Of a stretch of DNA of 64,000 bases, positions 34,573 to 43,900 are shown in pieces. The notes below the pieces were generated by a model that saw nothing but the letters and a program-made list of their open reading frames with translations, searched no databases and was not told where the DNA came from. Both the position numbers and the translations under genes were made by a program. Origin of the DNA: Chitinophagaceae bacterium (GTDB lineage: Bacteria; Bacteroidota; Bacteroidia; Chitinophagales; Chitinophagaceae); assembly GCA_947458275.1 (NCBI GenBank), contig CANGYR010000005.1, positions 62,001-126,000 of the forward strand, written 5' to 3'. Each line of letters begins with the position of its first letter. The first letter of the stretch is position 1.

Positions 34573-35439
34573 TTATTTACCCATAGGTTTTCTTCCGGGT
34601 CCGGAAGAAGCAACACGACGTTTAGCAGGTGCTCCGCCTCTCCCGCGCTTATTTTTATCATCTCCCGCATCCAGCTTCTGCTCGAAGCGTGCAGCTTTTG
34701 CTTCAGGAGTTTCTTCAACGTCTGATTGATCATCGTCCTCTTTATCAGCCTGGCGCTCTTGCAATCCCTCTGCAATAGCAGCAGTGATATAATTAACAAT
34801 GATGGAGATAGATTTAGTAGCATCATCATTTGCAGGAATCGCAAAGTCAACTTTGTTAGGATCGCAGTTGGTATCCACCATTCCGAAAGTACCGATGTTT
34901 AATCTTTTTGCTTCAGACAAAGCGATGTGCTCATGTCCGATATCAACAAGGAATAACGCAGATGGAACTCGGCTGATTTGTGCGATACCGCCCAATACCT
35001 TTTCCATTTTATCTTTATCTCTGCTTAATGTAAGTCTTTCTTTTTTGGTAAGATTTTCTGCTGTTCCATCTGCAAGCAATTTTTCAATGCTCTGCATTTT
35101 CTTCACGCTCTTACGAACAGTATTAAAGTTGGTCAACATACCACCCAACCAACGCTCTGTAGCGTAAGGCATGTTCACTCTTTTAGCACATTCCTGAACA
35201 ATTTCTTTTGCTTGTTTTTTTGTGGCAACAAACATGACTTTTTTACCGCTGCGCGCAATAGCTTTCAATGCTGCAGCAGCTTCCTGCAATCCTTCAACCG
35301 TTTTGTTCAGGTCGATGATATGAATTCCTTTTTTCTCTGCGAAAATGTAAGGAAGCATTTTAGGATTCCATTTTTTCTTCAGGTGACCGAAGTGAACACC
35401 TGCTTCTAGAAGTTGCTGTTGTAAGGAAGTATTTTCCAT
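34573..35439 (-). CDS. rpsB: 30S ribosomal protein S2
   Basis: A 288-residue S2 protein: QQLLEAGVHFGHLKKKWNPK at the start and FAIPANDDATKSI in the core. About 50 residues longer than E. coli S2 through a charged C-terminal tail (KEDDDQSDVEETPEAKAARF, then Lys/Arg-rich GRGGAPAKRRVASSG), common in Bacteroidota. Part of the rplM-rpsI-rpsB-tsf unit. Confidence 0.97.
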   Translation of the reverse strand: MENTSLQQQLLEAGVHFGHLKKKWNPKMLPYIFAEKKGIHIIDLNKTVEGLQEAAAALKAIARSGKKVMFVATKKQAKEIVQECAKRVNMPYATERWLGGMLTNFNTVRKSVKKMQSIEKLLADGTAENLTKKERLTLSRDKDKMEKVLGGIAQISRVPSALFLVDIGHEHIALSEAKRLNIGTFGMVDTNCDPNKVDFAIPANDDATKSISIIVNYITAAIAEGLQERQADKEDDDQSDVEETPEAKAARFEQKLDAGDDKNKRGRGGAPAKRRVASSGPGRKPMGK

Positions 35440-35480
35440 TATTTATACTTTTTTTATTTTATTTACTTTGATTGTTTGTG

Positions 35481-35533
35481 GTTTGTGGTTTATAGTTTGT
35501 GGTTGAAACAACTACAAACTACAAACCATAAAC
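35481..35533. repeat. Imperfect 25-bp inverted repeat between rpsI and rpsB
   Basis: GTTTGTGGTTTATAGTTTGT plus GGTTG (35481-35505), a three-base AAA loop, and the near-complement (35509-35533). 22 of 25 positions pair and the rest can wobble in one strand or the other. Built of short GTTTGTGGTTT units, as simple extragenic repeats are. In the operon RNA it would make a long hairpin just before rpsB. Confidence 0.8.
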
Positions 35534-35543
35534 AAATATAATT

Positions 35544-35933
35544 TTAACGCTTGCTGAACTGGAAGCTTCTTCTTGCTTTCTTGCGTCCTGGTTTTTTACG
35601 CTCAACAGAACGTGGATCGCGTTTCAGCAAACCTGCTGCTTTCAAAGCCGGGCGATAGTCAGCACTTACTTCCAGCAAAGCTCTTGAAATAGCTAGCTTG
35701 GCCGCTTCTGCCTGGCCTTTAACGCCACCGCCGGTAGCATTTACCTGAATATCAAATTTATCAAGCGCTTCAGCAATTTTCAGCGGAGCTTCTACTTGAT
35801 TTTGAAGATATACAAGTGGGAAATATGTTTTATAATCTTTACCGTTTACAGTTATTTTACCCGCGCCTTTAGAAAGGAAAACACGCGTAACCGCTTCTTT
35901 TCTACGGCCAACTGCATTTTTTTGTTTTTCCAT
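35544..35933 (-). CDS. rpsI: 30S ribosomal protein S9
   Basis: A 129-residue S9. Seen: NAVGRRKEAVTRVFLSKGAG, VNATGGGVKGQAEAAKLAIS and the basic C terminus KKPGRKKARRSFQFSKR that reaches the decoding site. 38 bases after rplM, the usual rplM-rpsI pair. Confidence 0.98.
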   Translation of the reverse strand: MEKQKNAVGRRKEAVTRVFLSKGAGKITVNGKDYKTYFPLVYLQNQVEAPLKIAEALDKFDIQVNATGGGVKGQAEAAKLAISRALLEVSADYRPALKAAGLLKRDPRSVERKKPGRKKARRSFQFSKR

Positions 35934-35971
35934 ATTAGTATGTTTTTTCGTCAGTTAAAATGACGGTTGAA

Positions 35972-36427
35972 TTATTTAATTTTTGTGAAAGTTAGTTCAG
36001 CAGGTTGCTGTGCAGTATGTGGGTGTTTATCTCCCGCATATACAAACAACTTCTTGTACATTTTACGTCCAAGGCGATTTTTAGGCAACATACCTTTAAC
36101 TGCTCTTTCAATAACAACTTCCGGACGACGCTTCAACAAATCTTTTGCCGCCTCGCCTTTCTGACCACCGGGGTATCCGCTATAAGTCAGATACTCTTTG
36201 TCTTCCATTTTGTTTCCGGTGAATTTTACTTTTTCGGCATTCAATACAATTACAAAATCTCCGCAATCAACGTGTGGAGTGTAATAGGCTTTGTTCTTAC
36301 CACGGAGAACGGACGCAATTTTTGCGCACATACGACCAACGGTTTGATTAGTACCGTCTACAACGTACCATTTACGCTGCACGGTAGCCTCGTTCGCATG
36401 TTTAGTGGTGAAATGTAGTTTACTCAT
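35972..36427 (-). CDS. rplM: 50S ribosomal protein L13
   Basis: A 151-residue L13. Seen: RKWYVVDGTNQTVGRMCAKI, the GKNKAYYTPHVDCGDFVIVL block and GMLPKNRLGRKMYKKLFVYA. First gene of the ribosomal unit, behind the promoter at 36485-36516. Confidence 0.98.
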   Translation of the reverse strand: MSKLHFTTKHANEATVQRKWYVVDGTNQTVGRMCAKIASVLRGKNKAYYTPHVDCGDFVIVLNAEKVKFTGNKMEDKEYLTYSGYPGGQKGEAAKDLLKRRPEVVIERAVKGMLPKNRLGRKMYKKLFVYAGDKHPHTAQQPAELTFTKIK

Positions 36428-36484
36428 TGTTCTGTTTTTTAAGTGATGCCTCAGCTATCCCTGTGGCAATAAAATTTTGGAGTG

Positions 36485-36516
36485 CGAAGGTAGGGGGAAT
36501 TGATTGTTTTACACAA
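36485..36516 (-). promoter_or_regulatory. Promoter of rplM-rpsI-rpsB-tsf
   Basis: Minus strand: TTG (36514-36516), 21 bases, TACCTTCG (36485-36492) followed by CACTCC. TACCTTtGCACTCC is a frequent ribosomal-operon promoter form in Bacteroidota; here one T is a C. Start at about 36480, leaving a leader of about 50 bases. Confidence 0.7.
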
Positions 36517-36584
36517 CAATTTAAGCGCAATTTTTTATCGCGCTTTTGTAACTGATTGATTTTCAGTAAAAATTTTGAGTTTTT

Positions 36585-37796
36585 TTATCTCCCACATTTA
36601 TCACTCACTAATATCCCATCTATAAACACCTTACACACATTGGTGACATATTCAAAAGGATCGCCATTATATAATACCAGATCGGCATCTTTACCGGGCT
36701 CTATACTTCCTACTTTTTTATCAATTCCCAGTAGTTTGGCCGGATTGATGGTAATGGATTTCAATGCCTCATCGTATGGAAGTCCGCTTGCCATGGCAAT
36801 AGCCGCTTCGAACAAAACAATACGGGTTTTGGGAACATACGGCTCAAAGCCGCTTTCAATGCTCACCGAAATTCCCGCATTGGTTAATATCAATGCTGTT
36901 TCTCTTGACAAATTGACCTTATCTTCCTCTCCCGGCGTCATCGTAGCATGTAAGATGATTTCAGCTTTTGCGTTTTTAATTTCATCAATAAGTCGGTATG
37001 ATTCAGCCGCGCCATCTATCACTAGTTTGAATTTAAATTCTTTCGCCAACCGAATGGCATTCATAATGTCTGTCGATTTATTAGCGGTAATCATTCCTTT
37101 GACCTCTCCACTCAGCAATTTAGCCAGAGCATCCATTTTCAAATCCGGTGAAGGTCGCTTGGAACTGTCTTTATCATTTAATTTTTTCAGATGCGCCTGC
37201 GCTTTTAGCAACTCCGTTCTGATCATCGCCATTTGCTTGGCTTTGGTTCCGGGAGAGGAGAAATTTCCTGATACCGATGGCCCCAGTGTCATAGCAATCA
37301 TGCTCAAAGGCTGCAGCGTTACACTTTCTACTGTTCCTTTTTTTGTTTTGGCAATCATGGTTTGTCCACTCACCAATGCCCCGATGCCATGTCCGGTATG
37401 AATGGTGGTAACGCCGTATTCTCGGGCTACTTTAACTAATGTCTCATCGGGGTTGTAGGCATCTATTGCCCTCAAATCGGGCTGAATGGGAGAAGATTTT
37501 TCCAGCTGATCTTGATCAGTGGAAATATTCAACACACCCGACATACCAATGACTGTTCTGGCATCAATCAATCCGGGTGTAACCACTTCAGATTCATGAA
37601 TGGTATAGTTGGCCGGGATGGTAATAGATGTGGCTGTTCCTACTTTTTCAATTTTCCCATCCTTTACCAAAATTACTCCATCGCGGAGAGGGCTACCCGA
37701 AGCTGTGTGAATGACTTTTGCCTTGATGGCAATCTGCGCCATTAACAAAGCAGGTAGACTGATAATAAATAAAGTTGAATATATTTTTTTTTGCAT
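36585..37796 (-). CDS. Amidohydrolase-family protein, probably catalytically dead
   Basis: A 403-residue exported protein (signal MQKKIYSTLFIISLPALLMA) of the metal-dependent amidohydrolase superfamily. The C-terminal part is typical (INPAKLLGIDKKVGSIEPGK, DADLVLYNGDPFE). But the metal-binding HxH motif after strand one reads PGLIDARTVIG rather than PGLIDAHTHIG, and no other clear HxH replaces it. It follows a related gene with an intact motif by 32 bases, so it may be a partner subunit or paralogue that lost activity. Function unknown. Confidence 0.85.
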   Translation of the reverse strand: MQKKIYSTLFIISLPALLMAQIAIKAKVIHTASGSPLRDGVILVKDGKIEKVGTATSITIPANYTIHESEVVTPGLIDARTVIGMSGVLNISTDQDQLEKSSPIQPDLRAIDAYNPDETLVKVAREYGVTTIHTGHGIGALVSGQTMIAKTKKGTVESVTLQPLSMIAMTLGPSVSGNFSSPGTKAKQMAMIRTELLKAQAHLKKLNDKDSSKRPSPDLKMDALAKLLSGEVKGMITANKSTDIMNAIRLAKEFKFKLVIDGAAESYRLIDEIKNAKAEIILHATMTPGEEDKVNLSRETALILTNAGISVSIESGFEPYVPKTRIVLFEAAIAMASGLPYDEALKSITINPAKLLGIDKKVGSIEPGKDADLVLYNGDPFEYVTNVCKVFIDGILVSDKCGR

Positions 37797-37828
37797 AATG
37801 ACTGCTTGGATATTAATAAATGGTATGC

Positions 37829-39130
37829 TTAATTATCGTCAGTTTTGTGATGGTGATACTCAGATCTTTCGTTGGAATATACATTATACCCACCGAGTAA
37901 AAATGTCTTGTCGGCAGGATTAGCAAGGTCGAATCTTTTCACGCCTTCCACCCAGGTCTGTTCCACTTTGGTGTACACACTGAAAGGATCACCAGAGAGA
38001 ATAATAAAATCAGCATCCTTCCCTTTTTCCAGCGAACCCACGCGGCTCGACAAATCCAGCATTTTGGCGCCTGCTGTGGTAAGACCTTCCAGGGCTTTCT
38101 CTCTGCTCATGCCTTCTCTGACAGATAATGCTGCAGAGCGAAGAAACAATCTGGAATCGGTGATGCCATCATCAGTATGAAAACCTACCAACGCGCCGGC
38201 TTTTTCTAAAATGCCTCCTGTAGCCAATGTGAGATTAAGTGCTTCCATTTTTCCGCCGGGCACTTCTATGTTGATGATTGAACAAGGCACTCCGGCTTTT
38301 ACAATTTCATCTGCCACCATGGCTCCTTCTGAGATGTGATGTAAAACTATTCTGAAACCAAACTCTTTCGAGAGTCTGATAGCGGTTAAAATATCATTGG
38401 CTTTATGTGAATGAAAATGCACAACCCTTTTGCCACTCAGCACTTCCAGCAGCGGTTCCATGCGTAAATCTCTTTCGGGCATTTTACTGCTGTCTTTTCC
38501 GGCTTTTTCAATTTTCTTTTTGTAAGCCAACGCCTGCATGTAAAGATCTCTGTCCATCGATGCGCTCCTTGCTCTTGTTCCTGGAAAAGAAGTGTTGTTG
38601 CGCATAGAATTGGTCCCGTTGGCCATCTTCATCCCGCCAAACAACCCTTTTTCATTTACAAGCAGCAAATCCTCCACAATTTTAGCTTCGCGCATTTTTA
38701 CATAAATCGTTTGTCCGCTCATCAGATGTCCGGATCCCGGCATGATGTTGATGGTGGTGATACCGCCGGCAAGTGCTTTTTTAAAACCGTCGCTGATTGG
38801 ATCAATCGCATCAAAGGCACGCGCTTCCGGATTAAGCGCGCTTGAACCATCGCCTCCTTCCGGACCTCCGAGATGTGAATGGGTATCTACCAAACCGGGC
38901 ATGATGATTTTACCGGTAACATCCCTTACTTCTGCATCTTTTGGAATGGAACTAACGTCGTCGGTTACACTAAGTATTTTTCCTTTCTGAACAATGAGGA
39001 TGGCATTCTCTATGGGCTTGCCTGCCATTGTATAGATTAATGCCCCGCGAAACGCGATTGGTTTTTCCTGCGCTTTAATTTGATAAACAAATGAGAGCAA
39101 GAGTATCGGAGACAAGATGATTATGCGCAT
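37829..39130 (-). CDS. Exported amidohydrolase (imidazolonepropionase-like)
   Basis: A 433-residue metal-dependent hydrolase with signal peptide (MRIIILSPILLLSFVYQIKA). The HxH motif is intact in MPGLVDTHSHLGGPEGGDG; further blocks VHFHSHKANDI, VLHHISEGA and VGFHTDDGITDS supply the other metal ligands; the end is LSSRVGSLEKGKDADFIILS. ATG at 39130 is used; the in-frame codon six bases upstream is TTG. Precedes the HxH-less paralogue. Substrate unknown; periplasmic. Confidence 0.88.
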   Translation of the reverse strand: MRIIILSPILLLSFVYQIKAQEKPIAFRGALIYTMAGKPIENAILIVQKGKILSVTDDVSSIPKDAEVRDVTGKIIMPGLVDTHSHLGGPEGGDGSSALNPEARAFDAIDPISDGFKKALAGGITTINIMPGSGHLMSGQTIYVKMREAKIVEDLLLVNEKGLFGGMKMANGTNSMRNNTSFPGTRARSASMDRDLYMQALAYKKKIEKAGKDSSKMPERDLRMEPLLEVLSGKRVVHFHSHKANDILTAIRLSKEFGFRIVLHHISEGAMVADEIVKAGVPCSIINIEVPGGKMEALNLTLATGGILEKAGALVGFHTDDGITDSRLFLRSAALSVREGMSREKALEGLTTAGAKMLDLSSRVGSLEKGKDADFIILSGDPFSVYTKVEQTWVEGVKRFDLANPADKTFLLGGYNVYSNERSEYHHHKTDDN

Positions 39131-39444
39131 ATTCAATATTCTATTGGTTTAAAAGAATTATTTAGTCAAATCAAATTTCGGATAAATAATAAAGAAACGC
39201 GGTAAAATAAATTTATCCAGGGATAATATACTTGGTAAAAATATTTTTTTATATTTGACAAATTGGTTATGTTTGTTGAGGTTAAGTCATAATATATGAG
39301 TTCTTTAATTCAATAAATCCAATTATGAATTACATTATATACAACGTCAACGAAATATTATTGTGGCTCGCGCAAACAACTCTAAAAAATGCGAGGACTC
39401 CGAAAATAGAAAAAAGTAGGAATAAAATTTAAAAAGAATATAAA
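39131..39444 (+). other. Intergenic region with a possible 35-residue ORF
   Basis: About 310 A+T-rich bases. The last third holds an ORF, ATG at 39325 to TAA at 39432, encoding MNYIIYNVNEILLWLAQTTL followed by a basic tail. It ends 12 bases before the small secreted protein gene. A membrane-leaning helix and basic end are visible; no family recognised. A TTTG...TATG promoter cannot be placed with confidence. Confidence 0.25.
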
Positions 39445-39750
39445 ATGAAACATTTATTGATTTTAGCAACTATGTTGCTCACTTTTGGATTTGCTAATGC
39501 GCAATCAGCTACATTCATTGGAAAATGTAGATTTACGGGACCTCAACCAGGAAAAGGCACTTCGCTTTCGATTGGCGGTGACGTTCAATTGTATCATAAT
39601 GGTAGCTTTAAAAGAACTTCAATTGGTGGTGGTGTAGATTATTACACTGGGGATGGCGATATATGGATAATCTTCAGAAATCCTAAAGCTAGATCAAAGT
39701 ATAATTTCAAAACATCTAATGGTAAAGTACAAACTTGTGATGGTTATTAA
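39445..39750 (+). CDS. Small secreted protein, unknown
   Basis: A 101-residue protein with a clear signal peptide (MKHLLILATMLLTFGFANA) and a glycine/serine-rich beta-like mature part with two cysteines (IGKCRF and VQTCDGY), which could form a disulfide. I do not recognise the family. It lies before the L,D-transpeptidase gene by 130 bases; no operon link is evident. Confidence 0.6.
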   Translation: MKHLLILATMLLTFGFANAQSATFIGKCRFTGPQPGKGTSLSIGGDVQLYHNGSFKRTSIGGGVDYYTGDGDIWIIFRNPKARSKYNFKTSNGKVQTCDGY

Positions 39751-39880
39751 AAACAGCGCATAACTGCACATTTATAAATGATTATGTTGTTTTTTGAAAT
39801 CTCAGAGAATTTATTGATATTATAATTATTACTGGCGATAAACAGAATGCTTAATCAGCCCACGATAATAAATAGTTAAA

Positions 39881-40402
39881 TTGTCAAAAAGAAAAATTAT
39901 CCGGATATCGGCTGCTCTTTTATTTTTATCGCTCACCCTCTATTATTTTTATCCGGAACAAAAACTTCCTGCAGGTACTCCGATTGACAGATTGGTTGTT
40001 TTTAAATCAAAAAGACAATTGCTGGCTTATTCGGGTGGACAACTAATAAAGATTTATAAAATTGCTTTGGGCAAACAACCAATTGGTAAAAAAGAATGTA
40101 AAGATGATAATAAAACCCCTGAAGGCATCTATATTATCAATGACAAAAATCCTAATAGCAACTTTCACAAGAACCTGGGTATTTCGTATCCAAAGAATGA
40201 AGACATACTTAATTCAAAAAGAAAAGGCAAGCCCGCTGGCGGTGATGTAAAAATCCACGGACTTCATAACATGGCTGGATTCATTGGCAAGCTGCATCGA
40301 TGGGTTGATTGGACTGCCGGCTGCATTGCTGTGACAAATGATGAAATAGACGAACTTTACAATGCAGTAAAAGTTGGAACTAAAATTGAAATTAATCCTT
40401 AG
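39881..40402 (+). CDS. L,D-transpeptidase-family (YkuD) protein
   Basis: A 173-residue cell-wall cross-linking or anchoring enzyme. N-terminal membrane anchor (ISAALLFLSLTLYYFYP), then the YkuD fold with the catalytic histidine in VKIHGLHN and the catalytic cysteine in WTAGCIAVTNDEIDEL (pattern TxGCI). TTG at 39881 is the only reasonable start: the frame is closed nine bases upstream by TAA and no ATG occurs before the anchor. Normal length for the murein L,D-transpeptidase branch. Confidence 0.85.
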   Translation: MSKRKIIRISAALLFLSLTLYYFYPEQKLPAGTPIDRLVVFKSKRQLLAYSGGQLIKIYKIALGKQPIGKKECKDDNKTPEGIYIINDKNPNSNFHKNLGISYPKNEDILNSKRKGKPAGGDVKIHGLHNMAGFIGKLHRWVDWTAGCIAVTNDEIDELYNAVKVGTKIEINP

Positions 40403-40467
40403 GAAAAAGAATCGTGTCGGCATTCCTAAAAAAACTGGTAAATGCGAACTGACATCAAATCAGGTAT

Positions 40468-40719
40468 ATGGGTTTACATCTGACAACGAAGCTCTTAAAC
40501 AAAAGTTTAACATTTCGAATTTACAATAATCCCGTCTTTACTGCGTTTACCTATAAAAACGCCGCATCTATGTCCCTCCAAATAAATAACAACAACGTTT
40601 CATCTGTTTTCGGTTACGTAAAAAAGCTTGTACTGAAACTTGTTCACAATCCCGATAACTACCCCATTAAATATTATAAAAAAGGAGCAGAACCTAAAAG
40701 AAACTACAGACCAAACTGA
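40468..40719 (+). CDS. Doubtful 83-residue ORF
   Basis: MGLHLTTKLLNKSLTFRIYN at the start, a lysine-rich C terminus, no motif. An overlapping frame just upstream (about 40416-40528) reads KKTGKCELTSNQVYGFTSDN with protein-like composition but has no start, so the area could instead be a decayed gene fragment. I keep the ORF only as a candidate. Confidence 0.2.
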   Translation: MGLHLTTKLLNKSLTFRIYNNPVFTAFTYKNAASMSLQINNNNVSSVFGYVKKLVLKLVHNPDNYPIKYYKKGAEPKRNYRPN

Positions 40720-40816
40720 CCAAAACCAACAAGTAAGGATTAAAGAATTAATTAAAACGGTTATATAGAATATCAACCGAAAGAAGGTGTTTTAATCACT
40801 CTTTAAATCCTTATTT

Positions 40817-40948
40817 ATGAAAAAAAACCAACACAGACTCTCAGGTCTGCTAAAAATGGCCCTGACAGTAAAGTCGGTATGGAACCTGCTTTTCTTCTAC
40901 TCCGACAAAAGAGATTTCGAGCGGCTCAAAAATTTTATAGCTTCTTGA
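40817..40948 (+). CDS. Possible 43-residue basic protein
   Basis: ATG at 40817, TGA at 40948: MKKNQHRLSGLLKMALTVKS then a hydrophobic VWNLLFFYS and a charged tail. It ends 17 bases before a strong terminator, which is the main reason to take it seriously. No family recognised. The rest of 40403-40997 shows no gene. Confidence 0.35.
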   Translation: MKKNQHRLSGLLKMALTVKSVWNLLFFYSDKRDFERLKNFIAS

Positions 40949-40965
40949 AATGTATTACCATCAAA

Positions 40966-40994
40966 CAAAATCCCCGGGACTTCCGGGGATTTTG
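40966..40994. terminator. Terminator, probably bidirectional
   Basis: Perfect 12-bp stem CAAAATCCCCGG/CCGGGGATTTTG with a five-base loop; the arms themselves carry the A and T runs. It sits between the 43-residue ORF and the end of the SNF2 gene. Confidence 0.75.
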
Positions 40995-40997
40995 TTA

Positions 40998-43900
40998 TTA
41001 GCTGAATAAATATTCTACATCTGCTTTGGTGAGCGATTTCACAAAACCACTTTCATCGGAGATTAATTCCTTGGCAAGTATTTTTTTCTTTTCCTGCAAC
41101 TGCAGAATCTTATCTTCTATCGTATCAATACAAATCATACGATAAGCAAAAATATTTTTCGTCTGGCCAATGCGGTGTGTACGGTCTATTGCCTGCTGCT
41201 CCACTGCCGGATTCCACCAGGGATCAACAATGTATACATAATCCGCAGCGGTAAGGTTCAAACCCACACCTCCTGCTTTCAATGAAATTAAAAACACCCT
41301 GCACTCATCTTTGCTCTGAAAATTCTGAATGGCCTTCTCTCTGTCGGTTGCAGAGGTGCTTCCGTCAAAGTATTCAAACGGAATATTCTTTTCAATAAGC
41401 TTTTCTTTTATCAGTGCCAACATGCCGAGGAACTGTGAGAATATCAATGCTTTGTGTGAGCCGATATTTTCTTCTATTTCTCTGGATAGTTCTTCCAGCT
41501 TAATGGAATAATTTGGGTATTTGTCTTCCTCATTCAAAATAGCCGGACTGTCGCATATCTGGCGCAACTTCATCAATCCCTGTAAAATAGTCAACTGCGA
41601 TTTATCAATACCCTGTGTTTCAATGGTGCCCAATATTTTATCACGATAACTGTTTCTATACGCTTCATATATTCTTCTCTGATCAGTATCCATTTCACAA
41701 AACAAAATAGTCTCTGTTTTTTCCGGAAGATCTTTCGCTACCTGCTCTTTGGTGCGTCTGAGAATAAAAGGATTAATTAGTTTACGCAAATGCTCTTTCT
41801 GTTCCTGCTCGCCAAACTTATCAATCGGCGTGGCAAATTCATTTCTGAAATACTCCATGCTTCCCAGCAAACCGGGATTGAGAAAATTCATTTGTGCATA
41901 AATATCGAATGTATTGTTCTGCAACGGTGTACCGCTCATGCATATACGGTTTTTAGCCGTCAGCAATGTAGCTGCTTTGGTCACCTTTGAAGATGGATTT
42001 TTTATCGCCTGGCTTTCGTCCAATATCACGTAATCAAATAAAATTTTCAGAAAAATATTGATATCACTGCGCAATGTTCCGTATGTTGTAATAATGATAT
42101 TAAATTTCTCCAACTCTTCTGCTTTTCTGTTGCGCAAATTTCCATGATGAATATGATAACTGAGTGCAGGTGTAAATTTTCCCACCTCATTTTTCCAGTT
42201 GTAAATAAGAGTAGTCGGACAAATAACAATTGCTTTGAGTGAGCCATTCGCCGTCTTGTACTGTTCAAGCATAGTGAGCGCCTGTACAGTCTTACCCAAG
42301 CCCATATCATCTGCCAATATACCACCCCAACCAACTTCATTCAGATAATTCAGCCATTGGAAACCTGCCAGCTGATACGGTCGCAATATTTTCTCTAAAT
42401 TAGCAGGTGCGGGCGTTTCTGGAATATTTTTAAATTCTCTCAGACGTTGGAATTTCTCATCCAAGGCGAAACTTAATTCTGACTCGCTTCTGTTTTCATA
42501 CAATTCATCAATAACCGTCATGTGGTAACGCGACAAACGGAGTTTATCCTGTTTGCCTTCACCTGCTTTAAAGAGAAGTGAATATTTTTTGAGCCATTCA
42601 TCGGGGAGTATTCCAAGTGTTCCGTCTCCCAGCTGCACGAAAGACTGTTTGGCAGCCAATGCTTTTTTAATATCGGCAATGCCTACACGCTGTTCGCCGA
42701 ATTCAATTTCCACTTTAGCATCAAACCAATCAAGACCGCTGCTCACATGTATGTGTGTACTCGGCTTCGATGTATTGAATCTGAAATTTCTCAATGCCTC
42801 AAAACCAAATACAGGAACTTTCATTTCCTTCATGGCATCCATGAAAAGAAAAAACCAGTTGTTGCGCAACACCTCAGTTCCTTTTAAAATAAAACTTCCT
42901 GAATCATTTTGATAAACAAACGCAGAATGTAAATTTTGCAACTTTGTAAGAAAATCCTGCTCCTCCTCATTGTTACGCTGTATGACAAGTATTTTATCCC
43001 CATCCGGAATGGTTAATGTTCCGGTAATAGGTCCAACCGCCTGAAATCCTTTATATATGAATACCGGCTGAAACAGAAGATATTCTCCTTTTTCCATCAA
43101 TTGCATTTTCACATCGGGAGCGCCGCCCTTAACTTCACGCATCAGCGATTTATCAAATTCAACGTTATATGCTTTTGTAAGCGGTAAAATAAATTCCTGC
43201 ATTTGCACCGCCCAATCGGATTTGTTTACCCTGATATTTCCTTTTGCCAAAAAGTTTTCGGCCTGAACAATGTCTTCGGTTTTATTCCAGGTATACAATA
43301 CATCATCATGAAGAAAAACCAGACTGCTATTGCATTCATTTTTTTCAAACGGAATTTTTCTTCCATTGATGTTAACCATACAGGTGAGTTCAAAATGATC
43401 GTCAACCGACATCAATTTGAATGATGGAGAAATAAAACTATTGCTGAGTTCAACGTCTTTTAGATTAGCCGTTACAAAGTTTTTTTTATTTGGAAGCCGA
43501 AATACAAAATAGCTGGAGGCCTGTTCCTCAAAAATCTTTTTCAGTTTCGGATGGATATATTCAGCTATCAGCAATTTGGTTTCTTCCGGCAATTCATCTC
43601 CATCACTTTGAATGATGTTTTCCCAAATTCCACTGAATGGTGAGTTTCTGTTGATGAACTTGTTGATTTCCGGAGACTGCAGTTTTCTTATTTGCAAAAA
43701 CAATTGTTTGTCGCCTTCGCTGTAATGTTCGGTATCTACAAATTTTGTCAAATCAATGGCCTCAACTTTGCCGATGAATTTTTTTGCTTCATCATCCTGC
43801 TCTCCCTGAACGGCATCAATTCCAAAACCCGGATAGGATTTGGCATTAAAATTAAAAACCAGTCCCAGCTTTTTTGCCGGCTTTTCTTTTTCTACCTGTT

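Noticed and set aside
34545..34850. 101-codon frame overlapping rpsB
   Set aside because: Out-of-frame shadow of the S2 C-terminal tail.
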